A stretch of 64,000 nucleotides of DNA from Costus lasius (taxonomy: Eukaryota; Streptophyta; Magnoliopsida; Zingiberales; Costaceae). The position numbers were made by a program, and so were the translations under genes. Shown piece by piece: positions 1 through 10,493 of this stretch. Position 1 is the first letter of the stretch. Each line of letters starts with the position of its first letter. The stretch covers positions 27,345,501 to 27,409,500 of the forward strand of contig CM050446.2 of the NCBI GenBank assembly GCA_027563935.2, given 5' to 3'. The notes below the pieces were generated by a model, which did not search any database, was not told the DNA's origin, and was given only the letters and a program-made list of their open reading frames with translations.

Positions 1-332
1 ATCAATACCTAATCATATATCATATCAAACATCATGGTGCATCAACCTCAAACATCACAATATCAAATACAACCATATCGAACCAAATCTAGTCAAGTAT
101 CAATGGAATCTCAATACAACCATATTGAAGAAAAAGTATAGCAAATCATCAAATCATCTCACTACAACTAAATCGAAAGTATATAGCAAGCAAATCTCAA
201 AAGCGAGGATCTGTAGCAGTAGGACACAAGAAGTTTGACATAGTCATCCTTCCCTAAATAAGTATGAAATCAGTGTCAATTAGTAGAGCACGAGTAAAGC
301 AATGAGAATAAGAGAAAGATACTCATAAAGTC
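1..332 (-). other. 3' untranslated region of element G
   Basis: A/T-rich non-coding sequence downstream of the extra ORF of G on the minus strand. Positions about 200-300 are collinear with 23820-23900 in element E (shared words such as aggacacaagaagt and catccttccct). No ORF or RNA gene was seen. Confidence 0.6.
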
Positions 333-1118
333 CTACTCATCTGAATCTGTCCCCTCGTCATCCTCGTCGTCTCCCTCGGCCTGAGTGGCATCCATGGGAT
401 CGTGGGAACCTCCCTCTCCATCACCTCCACCATAAATACCACCCATCCTAGTGTCCTCATATCCAAAGCGCTCGTAGAGGAAATTACCCATATTTTCCAT
501 GTAATTGCTAAGGTTTTCAACTTCCTGATGCATGTGGTACATAGTATCGGTCATCCTCTCCATGGATCCCATCATCCTTTCCATGCGCTGCCCTTGCCTG
601 TACATCTGTGCAGAGAGAGCCTAAAACCCTGGGTCTCGGTAACTCTGCCAATCACTCGAATCTGGGGCAGTGCGATGTGAGGAAGATCTAGTGGGTCCGT
701 GCTATGGTGGATCGATGGCTCTAGTGCGTCCTCTCTCTAGAAGGCGGAATATGCGTCGAATCTCTTTGAATGAGAGTTTCTTATCCTCATTAGCCATTCT
801 AAACCTAATCTCTCCTTCAGCTGAATGATCCTCATACTCATCCCAATCTACCTCCAAACTACTAAGAAACTCTAGCACTATAGGTAGGTATGTCTAGGGA
901 GTCATGTCAAAGAATTGCCTTGTACCCATGCGGTCAAACATCCACAACACATCTTCCTTCAACCCCTGGAGCTCCAATGCTCGTGTGTTAGTATATTTGG
1001 TCTTAAAAATGCGCCTTGCAAGAAGTTGATTGTACCTTTGTTCCTGAACTTCATCCTTGAATATGATACCAAAAGGGTTTGGTGGAGGCATTGGAGTTTC
1101 AGCCTGGGATTTCTCCTT
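333..1118 (-). pseudogene. Post-pol extra ORF of element G, broken, 5' part displaced by F
   Basis: This is the remnant of the protein encoded after pol. The start-proximal part (1118-894) contains NPFGIIFKDEVQEQ and RQFFDMTP and aligns with 27347-27090 of element E. I associate these motifs with the 'putative plant transposon protein' domain found downstream of pol in plant gypsy elements; its biochemical function is unknown. The C-terminal part (605-333) is a Met/Arg-rich stretch followed by a strongly acidic tail ending TDSDE. Relative to E, roughly 600 bp is missing near 740, which removes the segment equivalent to E 26337-26753. The start codon region lies across the F insertion near 9300 (accatcctcttgaccggtgacat). 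Frames are broken, so no product is expected. Confidence 0.65.
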
Positions 1119-3100
1119 TGATGACACCGAAATTTATAGTAAATTTCATACCATTTTGTATATCTTTTGTGTCATATTATTACTATTTTGCTTATTTTTA
1201 TGCCTTTTTTTTTTATCAATTATTGCAAAATCTACTTCAGGTAAAAAGGCACGATTTTAAGGCATTTTCAAGCAAAATCAAATACATAGAAGAATTCCCA
1301 TCATCAAGAGGAAATCACACATTAAATTTTAGAAGAATCAGAGCTTCTGAGCAAATTACGACACCCCCATTATGGATATTATGGTACTATAATTTCCCTG
1401 CACTCACAGATCAAAATTATGGTACTACCGTAATTCCCGTGAGGTGCTGTATTTTGGAATTTTTTCGACCAGAGTTTTCATGGCGATTACGGCACTACCG
1501 TAAAGAAGATCACGGTACCGTAATTACAGATGATTTCCTACCCGAGATATTTGAAGAAATACGGCACTGCCGTAATGATCTTTACGGGCCATATTTTGGT
1601 CCAGAAATTTACAAAAAAAAATACAGCACGGCTGTAATCAATTTCATGGGCCATAATTTGACGCATAATTCACAAACTCAAAATTATGGCACTGCCGTAA
1701 TATGTTTTACGGCCGTAATTCTAACCTGCAAATGCGATTTTTTCGGGGCCGATTTTTGCGCGGACCATATCTTTTGATCCAGAAGTCCAAATTAAGATCC
1801 GAAAGAAGTGGCAGACTCATCTTAAATAGGAGAAGACACACGAAGTGCAACAGAGAGGTGATTAGGGTTTGGCCTCGCACCGAGAGGCGTATAGGGCACC
1901 TTAGGTCGTGATTTTTACACTGAAGTTTCGCCTGGAGGAGAATGACACACCAGAAGTTTCATGGAGAAAGGAGCCCAGACGAAGGAGAAATCAACAGAAA
2001 ACCATGGGCCGCCGGTGTTCATCGCAGATTACGGCCGTAATCACCATTACGGCCGTACCGTAAACTATTTCCTCTCTCTGTTTTGATTTCCTTTACCATG
2101 AATTATTGTAATCTTCCTTCCATGCAAGCTTAAACATCTTTGGGACATGGGGGAGTAATCCCCTTTGGTTTCTTAATGATTAGATAACTTTTACCTTTGT
2201 CATAATTGTTTTATGATGATAATTTTACTTATGTTAATAATTGGACTTTGATTCTCCATAGATTGATGTTATTATTCATGTTTTAGAGTTCTCACAATAA
2301 GGACTGAAAGGTGATTTGCTTGAGAACTTGGAACCCTAGAATTGCATGTTAGGAACTCTCTTAGGTTAGTTCTTATTATTTGATTTTAGTGATCTTATTG
2401 CCATGTTGATAATTTGAATCTAGGGTTGAGTTATTGTGTTAGACTTGATATGATCTTGCACGAAAGTGAGGATCGAGTCGTTGGAAAACCATAAGTAGAA
2501 CTTGTGTTGAGTCTCGGATGCACGAAAGTGATCCTTGAGATTCCACTTGAGACAATCAACTTAGAATTCGGATGCACGAAAGTGATCTCGAGTTCTTTGA
2601 TTGATGATTTACTTATCTTTAGCGTTGGGATAGATCTTGCGCGAAAGCAAGGATTGATCCCTGCATGATTGTCTGCACGAAAGTGAGATGATCCCTTTAT
2701 GAAGTAAATTAAGTCTTTATCATGATAAAATTAGTCTGACGACCTTTTATTTAAATCTAGTCATTAGAATTAAGGAGGATGAAACCCTAGTCCCAATGTT
2801 TCTCTCTGATTATCTGATTTCGTGTGTTTTCCACCTTTGCTTTGCTATTATTCGGTTACTTAGCTAGTAAAAACATAACTATTTGGTACTTAACAATAGG
2901 TCTCTGTAGGATTGATATTTTTCTTTATTACTTCGAGTATCCGTGCACTTGCGGACACTATAAGTTTAGGGACAACAAGTTTTTGGAGCCGTGTCAGGGA
3001 GTGACAATAGCCCTATGCGCCAACACTTAGGTTTTGGCCGCGACACCTTAAATAAGTCTACCTACTTGTATTTATAAGTGTGTCCTTTCGGATCACAACA
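1119..3100 (+). repeat. 5' LTR of element F
   Basis: The 1982-bp LTR starts TGATGACACC and ends CACAACA, next to the primer-binding site. The first half (1365-1760, 2020-2065) is full of ACGG/CCGT palindromes, several decayed by C-to-T changes. The second half (2459-2685) carries five spaced copies of a CACGAAAGTG-type hairpin. The ORF at 1079-1777 lies across the G/LTR junction and is not a gene. Confidence 0.88.
2459..2685 (+). repeat. Array of five CAC-GNRA-GTG hairpin motifs in the F 5' LTR
   Basis: Copies are at 2459-2468, 2521-2530, 2575-2584, 2640-2649 (CGCGAAAGCA) and 2676-2685, spaced 36-65 bp. At 2521 the outer arms GGAT and ATCC pair around an unpaired G, then CAC, loop GAAA and GTG. 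The 3' LTR has the same set at 8631, 8693, 8747, 8812 and 8848 with some wobble or mismatched pairs. Function is unknown. Confidence 0.7.
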
Positions 3101-3106
3101 AGTTTT

Positions 3107-3124
3107 TGGCGCCGTTGCCGGCGA
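3107..3124 (+). other. Primer-binding site of F, tRNA-Asp(GTC) type
   Basis: The site reads TGGCGCCGTTGCCGGCGA, complementary to the 3' end of plant tRNA-Asp(GTC) at 17 of 18 positions. It lies 6 bases after the LTR end. Confidence 0.85.
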
Positions 3125-3460
3125 CCTTAGTTTTGTTAATATCAAAATAGTTGTTAATATTGCTAGACTAAGTTTTATTTGTTTTAGATTTAACTTTGTT
3201 TTTTTTCTTTTTGCAGGTTTTGGATTTTCACAAGTTTTGACAGAACTGTGATTTCTGAAATTTGTGAATTTGCTTGTGTTTTATCTTTTTCTATTCTTTA
3301 TATATTCTGAAAAAAAAATTTTCATTGATTGGTGTTGGATAATCTTTCTGTTTCTATTCTAATTGTCTATATATAGGACTCTTAGATCTCGATATATTTT
3401 ATTTCCTGTGAATTTTGAGATAACAATTTTTAGTTGTGTAGAAAGCTTTGAATTGCAGAT

Positions 3461-4681
3461 ATGTCTTTTAATCACAACTCATGGGCAACTAAAAGATGTG
3501 AGGTATACATGCCAAAAAGTAAGTATGAAAATGATTCATTGTGTACTCTTCAAAATACGTTTAACTCTTATATGCATTCTTCTTCTTCTATTAGATGTGA
3601 TTTTTGTGGATATTTTGATCATTATTCCTCTGATTGCCAATTTTTAAATCCCAATTTATCATGGAACGAATCTGATCAATTGTATTCTAGATGGGAAAAC
3701 CAAACTTCTTTTTATGATAATTGTTCAAATCATGTTTCTGAACCATACTTTGAGGATACTGAAAAATCTAGCTTAGAGTTGATGTTTGAAAAATTCATGA
3801 AACAAAGTGAGGAAGCATATGAGACCCATAAACATAGAATGGATAATATGCATGCTCATTCTGAAATTCTAGAAACCCAGTTAGCATAGCAAGCTTGCTT
3901 ATTTGAGTTTGAAACTGAAGAACTTGATTTGGAAAAATCTCCCTCTGATTATGATTGTTTTGAAATTGAGCCTTATGTGAACATTAATGAATCTCACTCT
4001 GATTTTGATAGTTGTGAATTTGATTCATCTGATAAATTATTTGTGGAAAAGATTGAGAAAATTGATTTTGAAGAACCTTGTGATTCTAGTGATAGTCATG
4101 AAATTGATTCTTTTGATGATACACTATTTATGGTTAAATCTGATTCTTGTAATTCTGAGATTGATTCTTTTGACTATGTGGAAAGGCATGAGGAAATTGA
4201 TTTTGAAAAATCTCACCTTGATTTTGATGATAATTTTGATATTGATAAATTATTTGATTGTGGGCATGAGGAACTTGAAAAGGATTTGAAAATTACAAAC
4301 ATTGATGAATCTCACCATGATGATGTTTTGCCCATATTTAAAAATTTATGCTTTATTGAGGAATCTAATTTGAGACAGAAAGACTATTTTGATGATCCAA
4401 TGCTTGAATATTTTTATATGAGTCCTATTGTAATTAAAGATAAAAATTTGAAGAAAGGACTTATGATTTTACTTTTTGACAAATTTAGGAAGATCATTGA
4501 ATACCCTTTGTGTGAATTTGAAAATTTTGATTTTAATTTCTGCATATTTGAGAAAGCCACTTTGATTATGATTTACATGAAATTTTGGATATTTGGATTA
4601 GTGGCTAAACTTTTTGGACAAAGAAAATGCAGAAAATTATATGCTATCTACTTTGGTACTGATTCACCTACTTCACCATAA
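3461..4681 (+). pseudogene. Gag-derived zinc-knuckle protein with acidic C-terminal domain (element F)
   Basis: One frame runs from 3461 to 4681 (about 406 codons), interrupted only by a TAG at 3887-3889. The first part holds a CCHC zinc knuckle (CDFCGYFDHYSSDC, from about residue 46) and then MFEKFM and ILETQLA. These match the C-terminal gag region of E and G (MFEKFM, ILETQIAQQ), so it derives from gag without the capsid part. After the stop the frame codes a Ser/Asp/Glu/Phe-rich domain with repeats such as EIDSFD. A shorter Asp/Ser-rich linker lies between protease and reverse transcriptase in E, so the acidic part may be an expansion of that linker (inference). In E and G the codon at the TAG position is glutamine. 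Readthrough is possible, but a decayed copy is the simpler reading. Confidence 0.6.
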
Positions 4682-4693
4682 GATTTGATTTTT

Positions 4694-4742
4694 GGTCAAG
4701 CTAATGACCTAAAAATAAGCACTTCTTGGGAGGCAACCCAAG
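4694..4742 (+). other. Post-ORF tandem hairpin motif (element F copy)
   Basis: Two perfect inverted repeats with 6-nt loops follow the ORF: GGTCA-AGCTAA-TGACC (4694-4709) and CTTGGG-AGGCAA-CCCAAG (4725-4742). The same pair, in the same order and with the same loop sequences, follows the integrase of G (10283-10330) and E (57824-57878). F lacks pol yet keeps this block. Confidence 0.7.
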
Positions 4743-7234
4743 CATTACCACTTAGCTTAGTCTCTTTTATTTTAGTTTATTTTTAGAATTAATTTTTCTT
4801 TTCTTTTTGCAGGGAGAAACAAAATTTTGTGCAAAATACGACACTGCCGTAATCTTCTTTACGGTGCCGTAATCTTGATCCGATTTCATCCGAGAGTTTT
4901 TAGCATATTACGGCAGTACCGTATTAGTTTTTACGGTACCGTAATTTGGGACATTTTCTGACAGAGAGTTTTGTGTACATTACGGCACTGCTGTAAAGAA
5001 CTTTACACCCGTAATTCTAAATCTGCAGTTTGCTTATCTGACTAGGTGTTTTCTCACTGTGATTTTAAGAAACTGGGTTGAGAAAATTTTTGATCTTTGG
5101 CACCATTACGAAGTACTCATCTTTGTCTATCATCTGGATATTTTTACTAAATTTTAAAGTCCATGGATCATTCTAAAACACATAGTATCTTTTCGATTCT
5201 GATTAATTTCTGCAGCAGTTTTTTTTTACTATTCTGATTAGCGTTTTTGCTGCAAGTTTTTAAGATGCTTTAATGACTTGAAACCTTGATTTTTTGCACG
5301 GAATATGAAGAACATGTGTCGTTCTACCTCGTGGATTAATTGTTTTCATGAAAATATTTTCTAATCATTCTAGGACACATGGCAACTTTTCGAATTTGAT
5401 TAACTTTTGTGCAGTTTTTGCAGTTTTGTAATTTGAGTAGCCTTCTTTCTGTTGATACCCTAAATTCCTGATAGATTTTGATCTTTTGATTTTCATACGT
5501 CTGAAAAGAACATATCTTATTCTACAACTTGGTTTTGTCCATTTTCTTTTTGGATCATTAAATCTTATTCTTGGGTATGGCTACTTTGTATAAAAAATTT
5601 AGTTGCTACACTATTTGCTTTCTACCTGTTATAGCTTGTTTTGCCTTCAGATCCAGAAATCTTCAAGAGCAACTGTCTTTCACCTCTAGCTACCACTGCA
5701 TCTGCCTCTGACATCACTATTTCCAGCCGTCGACACTGGATTATACCATCAGCATATTCTTACTTTTTCTGCTGCCTCTTATTCTATTGATTTTATTTAT
5801 GCAGCAGACTCTTCATTAATGACTGATTTTTTTTTATCTATGCAGCATTATCTCTGACACCCACCGGCCGACGATCTCACCTCCAGGACTGTATTCTCTA
5901 GTAGGCCACTAGAGATTACACACTCTACTGTCGGCACCATCATCATCATTGCTAGCAGCTCTTTAGCTAGCATCTGTTCCACCTCTGTTTCTCGCATGCA
6001 TCAGCTTTTCCTACCAGCACAGTCTCTTGGACTACCGATGATATCTCTGATTCTTCTTTGAGAAAATTATTTTTTTCATTATTATTTTTTTAGAGACTAT
6101 TTTTAGGCTGAGCCTTATGTATCTTAATTTGTGCAGGAAAATCTTCAGAAGCACATCTTTGGACCTAGCAGCATCTGCCCCGACACTATTTTTGGTCTGA
6201 GCCTTATGTATTTTCGGTCAGAGCTTGCTATATAGTTTTGTGAGTATCGTTTGCACTCTCTTGTATTCATGATTATTTCATGTGGTTTGCATCTTTGATT
6301 AGCTTTTGATATATCACTCATTGAGATTTCTATTCTATGAAGTTGCCTGAGTCTATCATGTCACACTTTTGACTATGATTGTTTGAGTTTCATGCTTCAC
6401 ACCTTTTGCATTGATTTTGACATATTTTGATGTTTAAAAATTTTATGACATGAAACCATGTGATGAGAGATGGGTAGATTTTTGTTATATATCATGATGA
6501 ATGTTCATGCATGCATGCCTATGAATGGAGATATACCTATTATGCTGAATTTATTTCTTCAATATATATCTACTTGTTGAAATTCTTCATTGATTGATGC
6601 ATAAGGTTTTTGGGTAGGTATGTTGTTTGATGAATGCAATCTAAGGGTGAAGAAAGAATCCAAGATCCAAAAATAGTGAGAGACTCCCCTACTTGGCACT
6701 GTGTAAAATTGACAGTGGTACCTAAGACATGGGTTGAAGTCTATAAAAAAAAGAGAGAGAGAAAAAGAAAATGACTCCTCTACTTGACACTGTGTAAAAT
6801 TGACAGTGGTACCGAAGATAAGAGTTGAAGTCCAAATAAAAAATTATATATGTATCTATGTGGGTACATGCCATAAAAAAAAAGAAGATGAAGAAAAATA
6901 GAAAAGAAAAAAAATTTGTGTGGAAAAAGATTTTGGATATCATATTCCTGTAAACAAAGGTAGATTTAAACTGAAAATTGGGTGAAATCATGAGACTGAG
7001 ATTTTGTTTATTATGCGAGTTGCAAAGTTTTATTCGATCAAAGCTGTGAATCTTAATGACTAAATTCAGAGGATGATGTATTTATCTGAAATTTTTTGCA
7101 AAAAGTTAGTAGAAAATTTCATGAGTGATTATATTTTAGAAATTTATTTTTCATGAAAAGGCATATTTTCCATAGTAGAGTTCTTTATTCTATCTATTTG
7201 CTTGAGGACAAGCAAAGTTTGAGCCTTATGTGTT
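4743..7234 (+). other. Non-coding 3' internal region of element F
   Basis: No credible ORF was seen. Positions 4838-5015 are an array of CG palindromes, including an exact TTACGGTACCGTAA at 4931-4944. Positions 5020-6240 are T-rich with loosely repeated phrases and no recognisable match to E or G. The word TGAGCCTTATGT occurs at 6109 and 6198 and again at the LTR junction (7220). Positions 6680-6990 match the 3' untranslated region of E near 23100-23270 in inverted orientation. The tract CTTGAGGACAAGCAA (7201-7215) is the usual position of the Athila polypurine tract, but the expected G-run is absent. Confidence 0.6.
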
Positions 7235-9273
7235 TGATGACACCGAAATTTATAGTAAATTTCATACCATTTTGTATATCTTTTTGTGTCGTATTATTAC
7301 TACTTTGCTTATTTTTATGTCTTTTTATCTAATATTGTAAAATCTACTTCTATTTTAGTTTTTCATGATTTTCAGGTAAAAGGCAAGATTTTAAGGCATT
7401 TTCAAGCAAAATCAAATACATATAAGAATTCCCATCATCAAGAAGAAATCACACATTAAATTTCAGAAGAATCAGAGCTTCCGAGCAAATTACAGCACCC
7501 CCATTATGGATATTACGGTACCGTAATTTCCCTGCACTCGCAGATCAAAATTACGGTACTTCCGTAATTCCTGTGAGGTGCCGTATTTTGGGATTTTTCC
7601 GACCAGAGTTATCATGGTGATTACGACACTACCGTAAAGAAGATCACAGTACCGTAATTATAGATGATTTCCGACCCGAGATATTTGAAGAAATACGACA
7701 CTACCGTAATGATCTTTACGGGCCGTATTTTGGTCCAGAAATTTATAGAAAAAAATACGGCATGGCCGTAATCAATTTTACTAGCCATAATTTGAAGCAG
7801 AATTCACAGACTCAAAATTACGGCACTGCCGTAATATGTTTTACGGCCTTAATTCTAACCTACAAACGCAATTTTTTCGGGGCCAATTTTTGCGCGGACC
7901 ATATCTTTTGATCCAGAAGTCTAAATTGAGATCCGAAAGAAGTGGCGGACGTATCTTAAAGAGGAGAAGACACACGCAATAAAAGCATCAATTTTTATCC
8001 AGTATCGAGAGAGCAATTGATAGAGAGGCGATTAGGGTTTGGCCTCACGCCGAGAGGCATAGAGGGCACCTTAGGTCATGATTTTTACACTGAAGCTTCG
8101 CCTGGAGGAGAGGACGACACACCAGAAGTTCCAAGGAGAAAGAATCCCAGATGGAGGAGAAATCAATAGAAAACCGTGCGTCGCCGCTGTTCGTCGTAGA
8201 TTACGGCCGTAATCACCATTACGGTCGTACCGTAAACTGTTTTCTCTCTCTGTTTTGATTTCCTTTACCATGAATTTTTGTAATCTTCCTTCCATGCAAG
8301 ATTAAACATCTTTGGGACATAGGGCAGTAATCCCCTTTGGTTTCTTAATGATTAGATAACTTTTACCATCGTTAGAATTGTTTTATGATGATAATTTTAC
8401 TTATGTGAATAATTGTACTTTGATTCTCCATGGATGGATGTTATTATTCATGTTTTAGAGTTCTCACAATAAGGACCGAAAGGTGACTTGCTTGAGAAAT
8501 TGGAACCCTAGAATTGCATGTTAGAAACTCTCTTAGGTTAGTTCTTATTATTTGATTTTAGTGATCTTATTGCCATGTTGATAATTTGAATCTAGGGTTG
8601 AGTTATTATGTTAGACTTGATTTGATCTTGCATGAAAGTGAGGATCGAGTTGTCGAAAAACCATAAGTAGAACTTGTGTTGAGTCTCGGATGCACGAAAG
8701 TGATCCTTGAGATTCCACTCGAGACAATCAACTTAGAATTCGGATGCACGAAAGTAATATCGAGTTCTTTGATTGATGATTTACTTATCTTTAGCGTTGG
8801 GATAGATCTTGCGTGAAAGTGAGGATTGATTCCTGCATGATTGTCTGCACGAAAGTGAGATGATCCCTTTATGAAGTAAATTTAGTCTTTATCATGATAA
8901 AATTAGTTTGACGACCTTTTATTTAAATCTAGTCATTAGAATTAAGGAGGATGAAACCCTAGTCCCAATGTTTCTCTCTGATTATCTGATTTCGTGTGTT
9001 TTCCATCATTGCTTTGCTATTATTCGGTTACTTAGCTAGTAAAAACACAACTATTTGGTACTTAACAATAAGGTCTCTGTGGGATAGATATTTTTCTTTA
9101 TTAATTCGAGTATTCGTGCACTTGTGGACACTACAAGTTTAGGGACAACAAGTTTTTGGAGCCGTGTTAGGGAGTGACAATAGCCCTGTGCGCCAACACT
9201 TAGGTTTTGGCTGCGACACCTTAAATAAGTCTACCTACTTGTATTTATAAGTGTGTCCTTTCGGATCACAACA
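7235..9273 (+). repeat. 3' LTR of element F
   Basis: The 2039-bp partner of 1119-3100 has the same ends. It preserves palindromes better than the 5' copy: TTACGGTACCGTAA is exact at 7513-7526, whereas the homologous site at 1379-1392 reads TTATGGTACTATAA. It carries the hairpin set at 8631-8857. A segment near 7980-8020 (cacgcaataaaagcatca...) is longer than in the 5' copy. Confidence 0.88.
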
Positions 9274-10485
9274 CCCTTCCTCTTGGAAACCATCCTCTTG
9301 ACCGGTGACATGGTAATGGAAGCAAAGGAAGCAAAGAACTATTGAAGGAAAAACTGGAACAAGAAGTGTTACCAATGGTTGAACAATGCTGAAAACTGAG
9401 CTGGATTCGAGCTTCAATTCTGAATTTCTGGGTTGAAATCGAGCTTCCAATCAACTTGAGGAGTGATCCTCTACCTTTTGCAAAGCCGACTGGAGCTGGA
9501 AGCAGCTCGATCGACGCACGAACGAGAGAAAACGAAAGAGGCAAAAATAGGCGGACAAACAGCTTCTGAACGCGGTTTAAGCTCGAGATCTCTCAAAATC
9601 GAAGGTGAAAATCATTAGAAATTAGTTAAAAGGTCGCAAGAGGATTAGGAAGGCAAGGAATCGAAGAACACGGGAGGTCGGCGCGAAAACGAGTGAAGAA
9701 ACCCTAAAAATATGGCGCTGAACCCTAAATATGGCACCTGAATCGCGTGGGGTCGGGCAGATTATGGTATCGTAATGCAATTACGGTAGTGCCGTAAAAT
9801 CGCGACAAGCTCTTGGCTGAGAAAAACGTCAAATTACGGTACCGTGAAGACAAATACGGTAGTGCCATATTTCATCCAAAAATTCAAAAAGTTTCTGTAA
9901 GAAAATGCTCCACTTTTACGATACTGTGAAATTTATCACAGCACTACAGTAATCTTCACAAAAAACTCAAAAACTTTCTGGTCAAAATAGTCCGAAAATA
10001 CGGTACCGTAAAATTCCCACAACACTGTTGTAAAATTCTCAAAAATCCAAAAATTTTTTGTACAAAATCGGACTGAAATTACGGCTTGTAAAATTTACCA
10101 CGGTAGTGCCATAATCCACGTAATCCTTCTGTAAAGAAGCAACATGAATTACGGTACCGTAATTCGTCAAAAATCATGAAAATTGCAAAAAAAAAAAACG
10201 TATCTAAAAAAGAGAAAAACAAAAATTAACCATAAACAAAACAAATTAAGACAAAAAAAACCAAAAACAAAAGAAAAAGTGCTTGAGTTGCCTCCCAAGA
10301 AGCGCTAGTTTATGGGTCATTAGCTTGACCGTTCTGCACTCAGATTTGCTCGTGGTTCATCAAGTAGAAAATTCTCTCCTCCTTCAATCTGCTCCTCATG
10401 GTAGTAGTGTTTTAATCTTTGGCCATTAACTTTACATATTCCCTTTTCTTCACTCCAAATATCAACTGCTCCATATGGATAGGTC
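9274..10485 (-). other. Spacer between integrase and extra ORF of G, palindrome array
   Basis: On the minus strand this follows the integrase. It contains the tandem hairpin motif (10283-10330), then about 400 bp (9755-10165) of spaced palindromes of the TTACGGTACCGTAA / TTACGGCAGTGCCGTAA type separated by A-rich words such as aaagtttctgt. An exact TTACGGTACCGTAA lies at 10149-10162. The start region of the extra ORF follows near 9300-9550. It aligns with 27348-27958 joined to 57448-57890 in element E. Confidence 0.65.
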
Positions 10486-10493
10486 TTCTTAAC

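Larger units (their letters stand above)
1119..9273 (+). mobile_element. Non-autonomous Athila-like LTR element F
   Basis: F is a plus-strand element with two LTRs of about 2.0 kb (1119-3100 and 7235-9273), each beginning TGATGACACC and ending ATCACAACA. It has a tRNA-Asp-type primer-binding site and about 4.1 kb of internal DNA with no protease, reverse transcriptase or integrase. Flanking pentamers are tcctt (1114-1118) and ccctt (9274-9278), a target duplication with one mismatch. It sits antisense in the extra ORF of G: joining 1118 to 9274 restores collinearity with 27320-27350 of E. The LTRs differ by several percent by eye, so this is one of the older insertions. Its LTRs resemble the 5' LTR of E (63403-64000) more than those of G. 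Movement would need proteins from a partner such as E or G. Confidence 0.88.

Noticed and set aside
1079..1777. 232-codon plus-strand ORF
   Set aside because: It spans the G/F junction and the non-coding palindrome array of the LTR.
3887..3889. Programmed readthrough at the F TAG codon
   Set aside because: The context TAGCAA only partly fits known readthrough signals, and the element is otherwise decayed; kept only as a possibility in the feature entry.
9755..10165. CRISPR-like array of short palindromic repeats
   Set aside because: Repeats are diverged, spacers are themselves similar to one another, no cas genes exist and the setting is a plant retrotransposon spacer.
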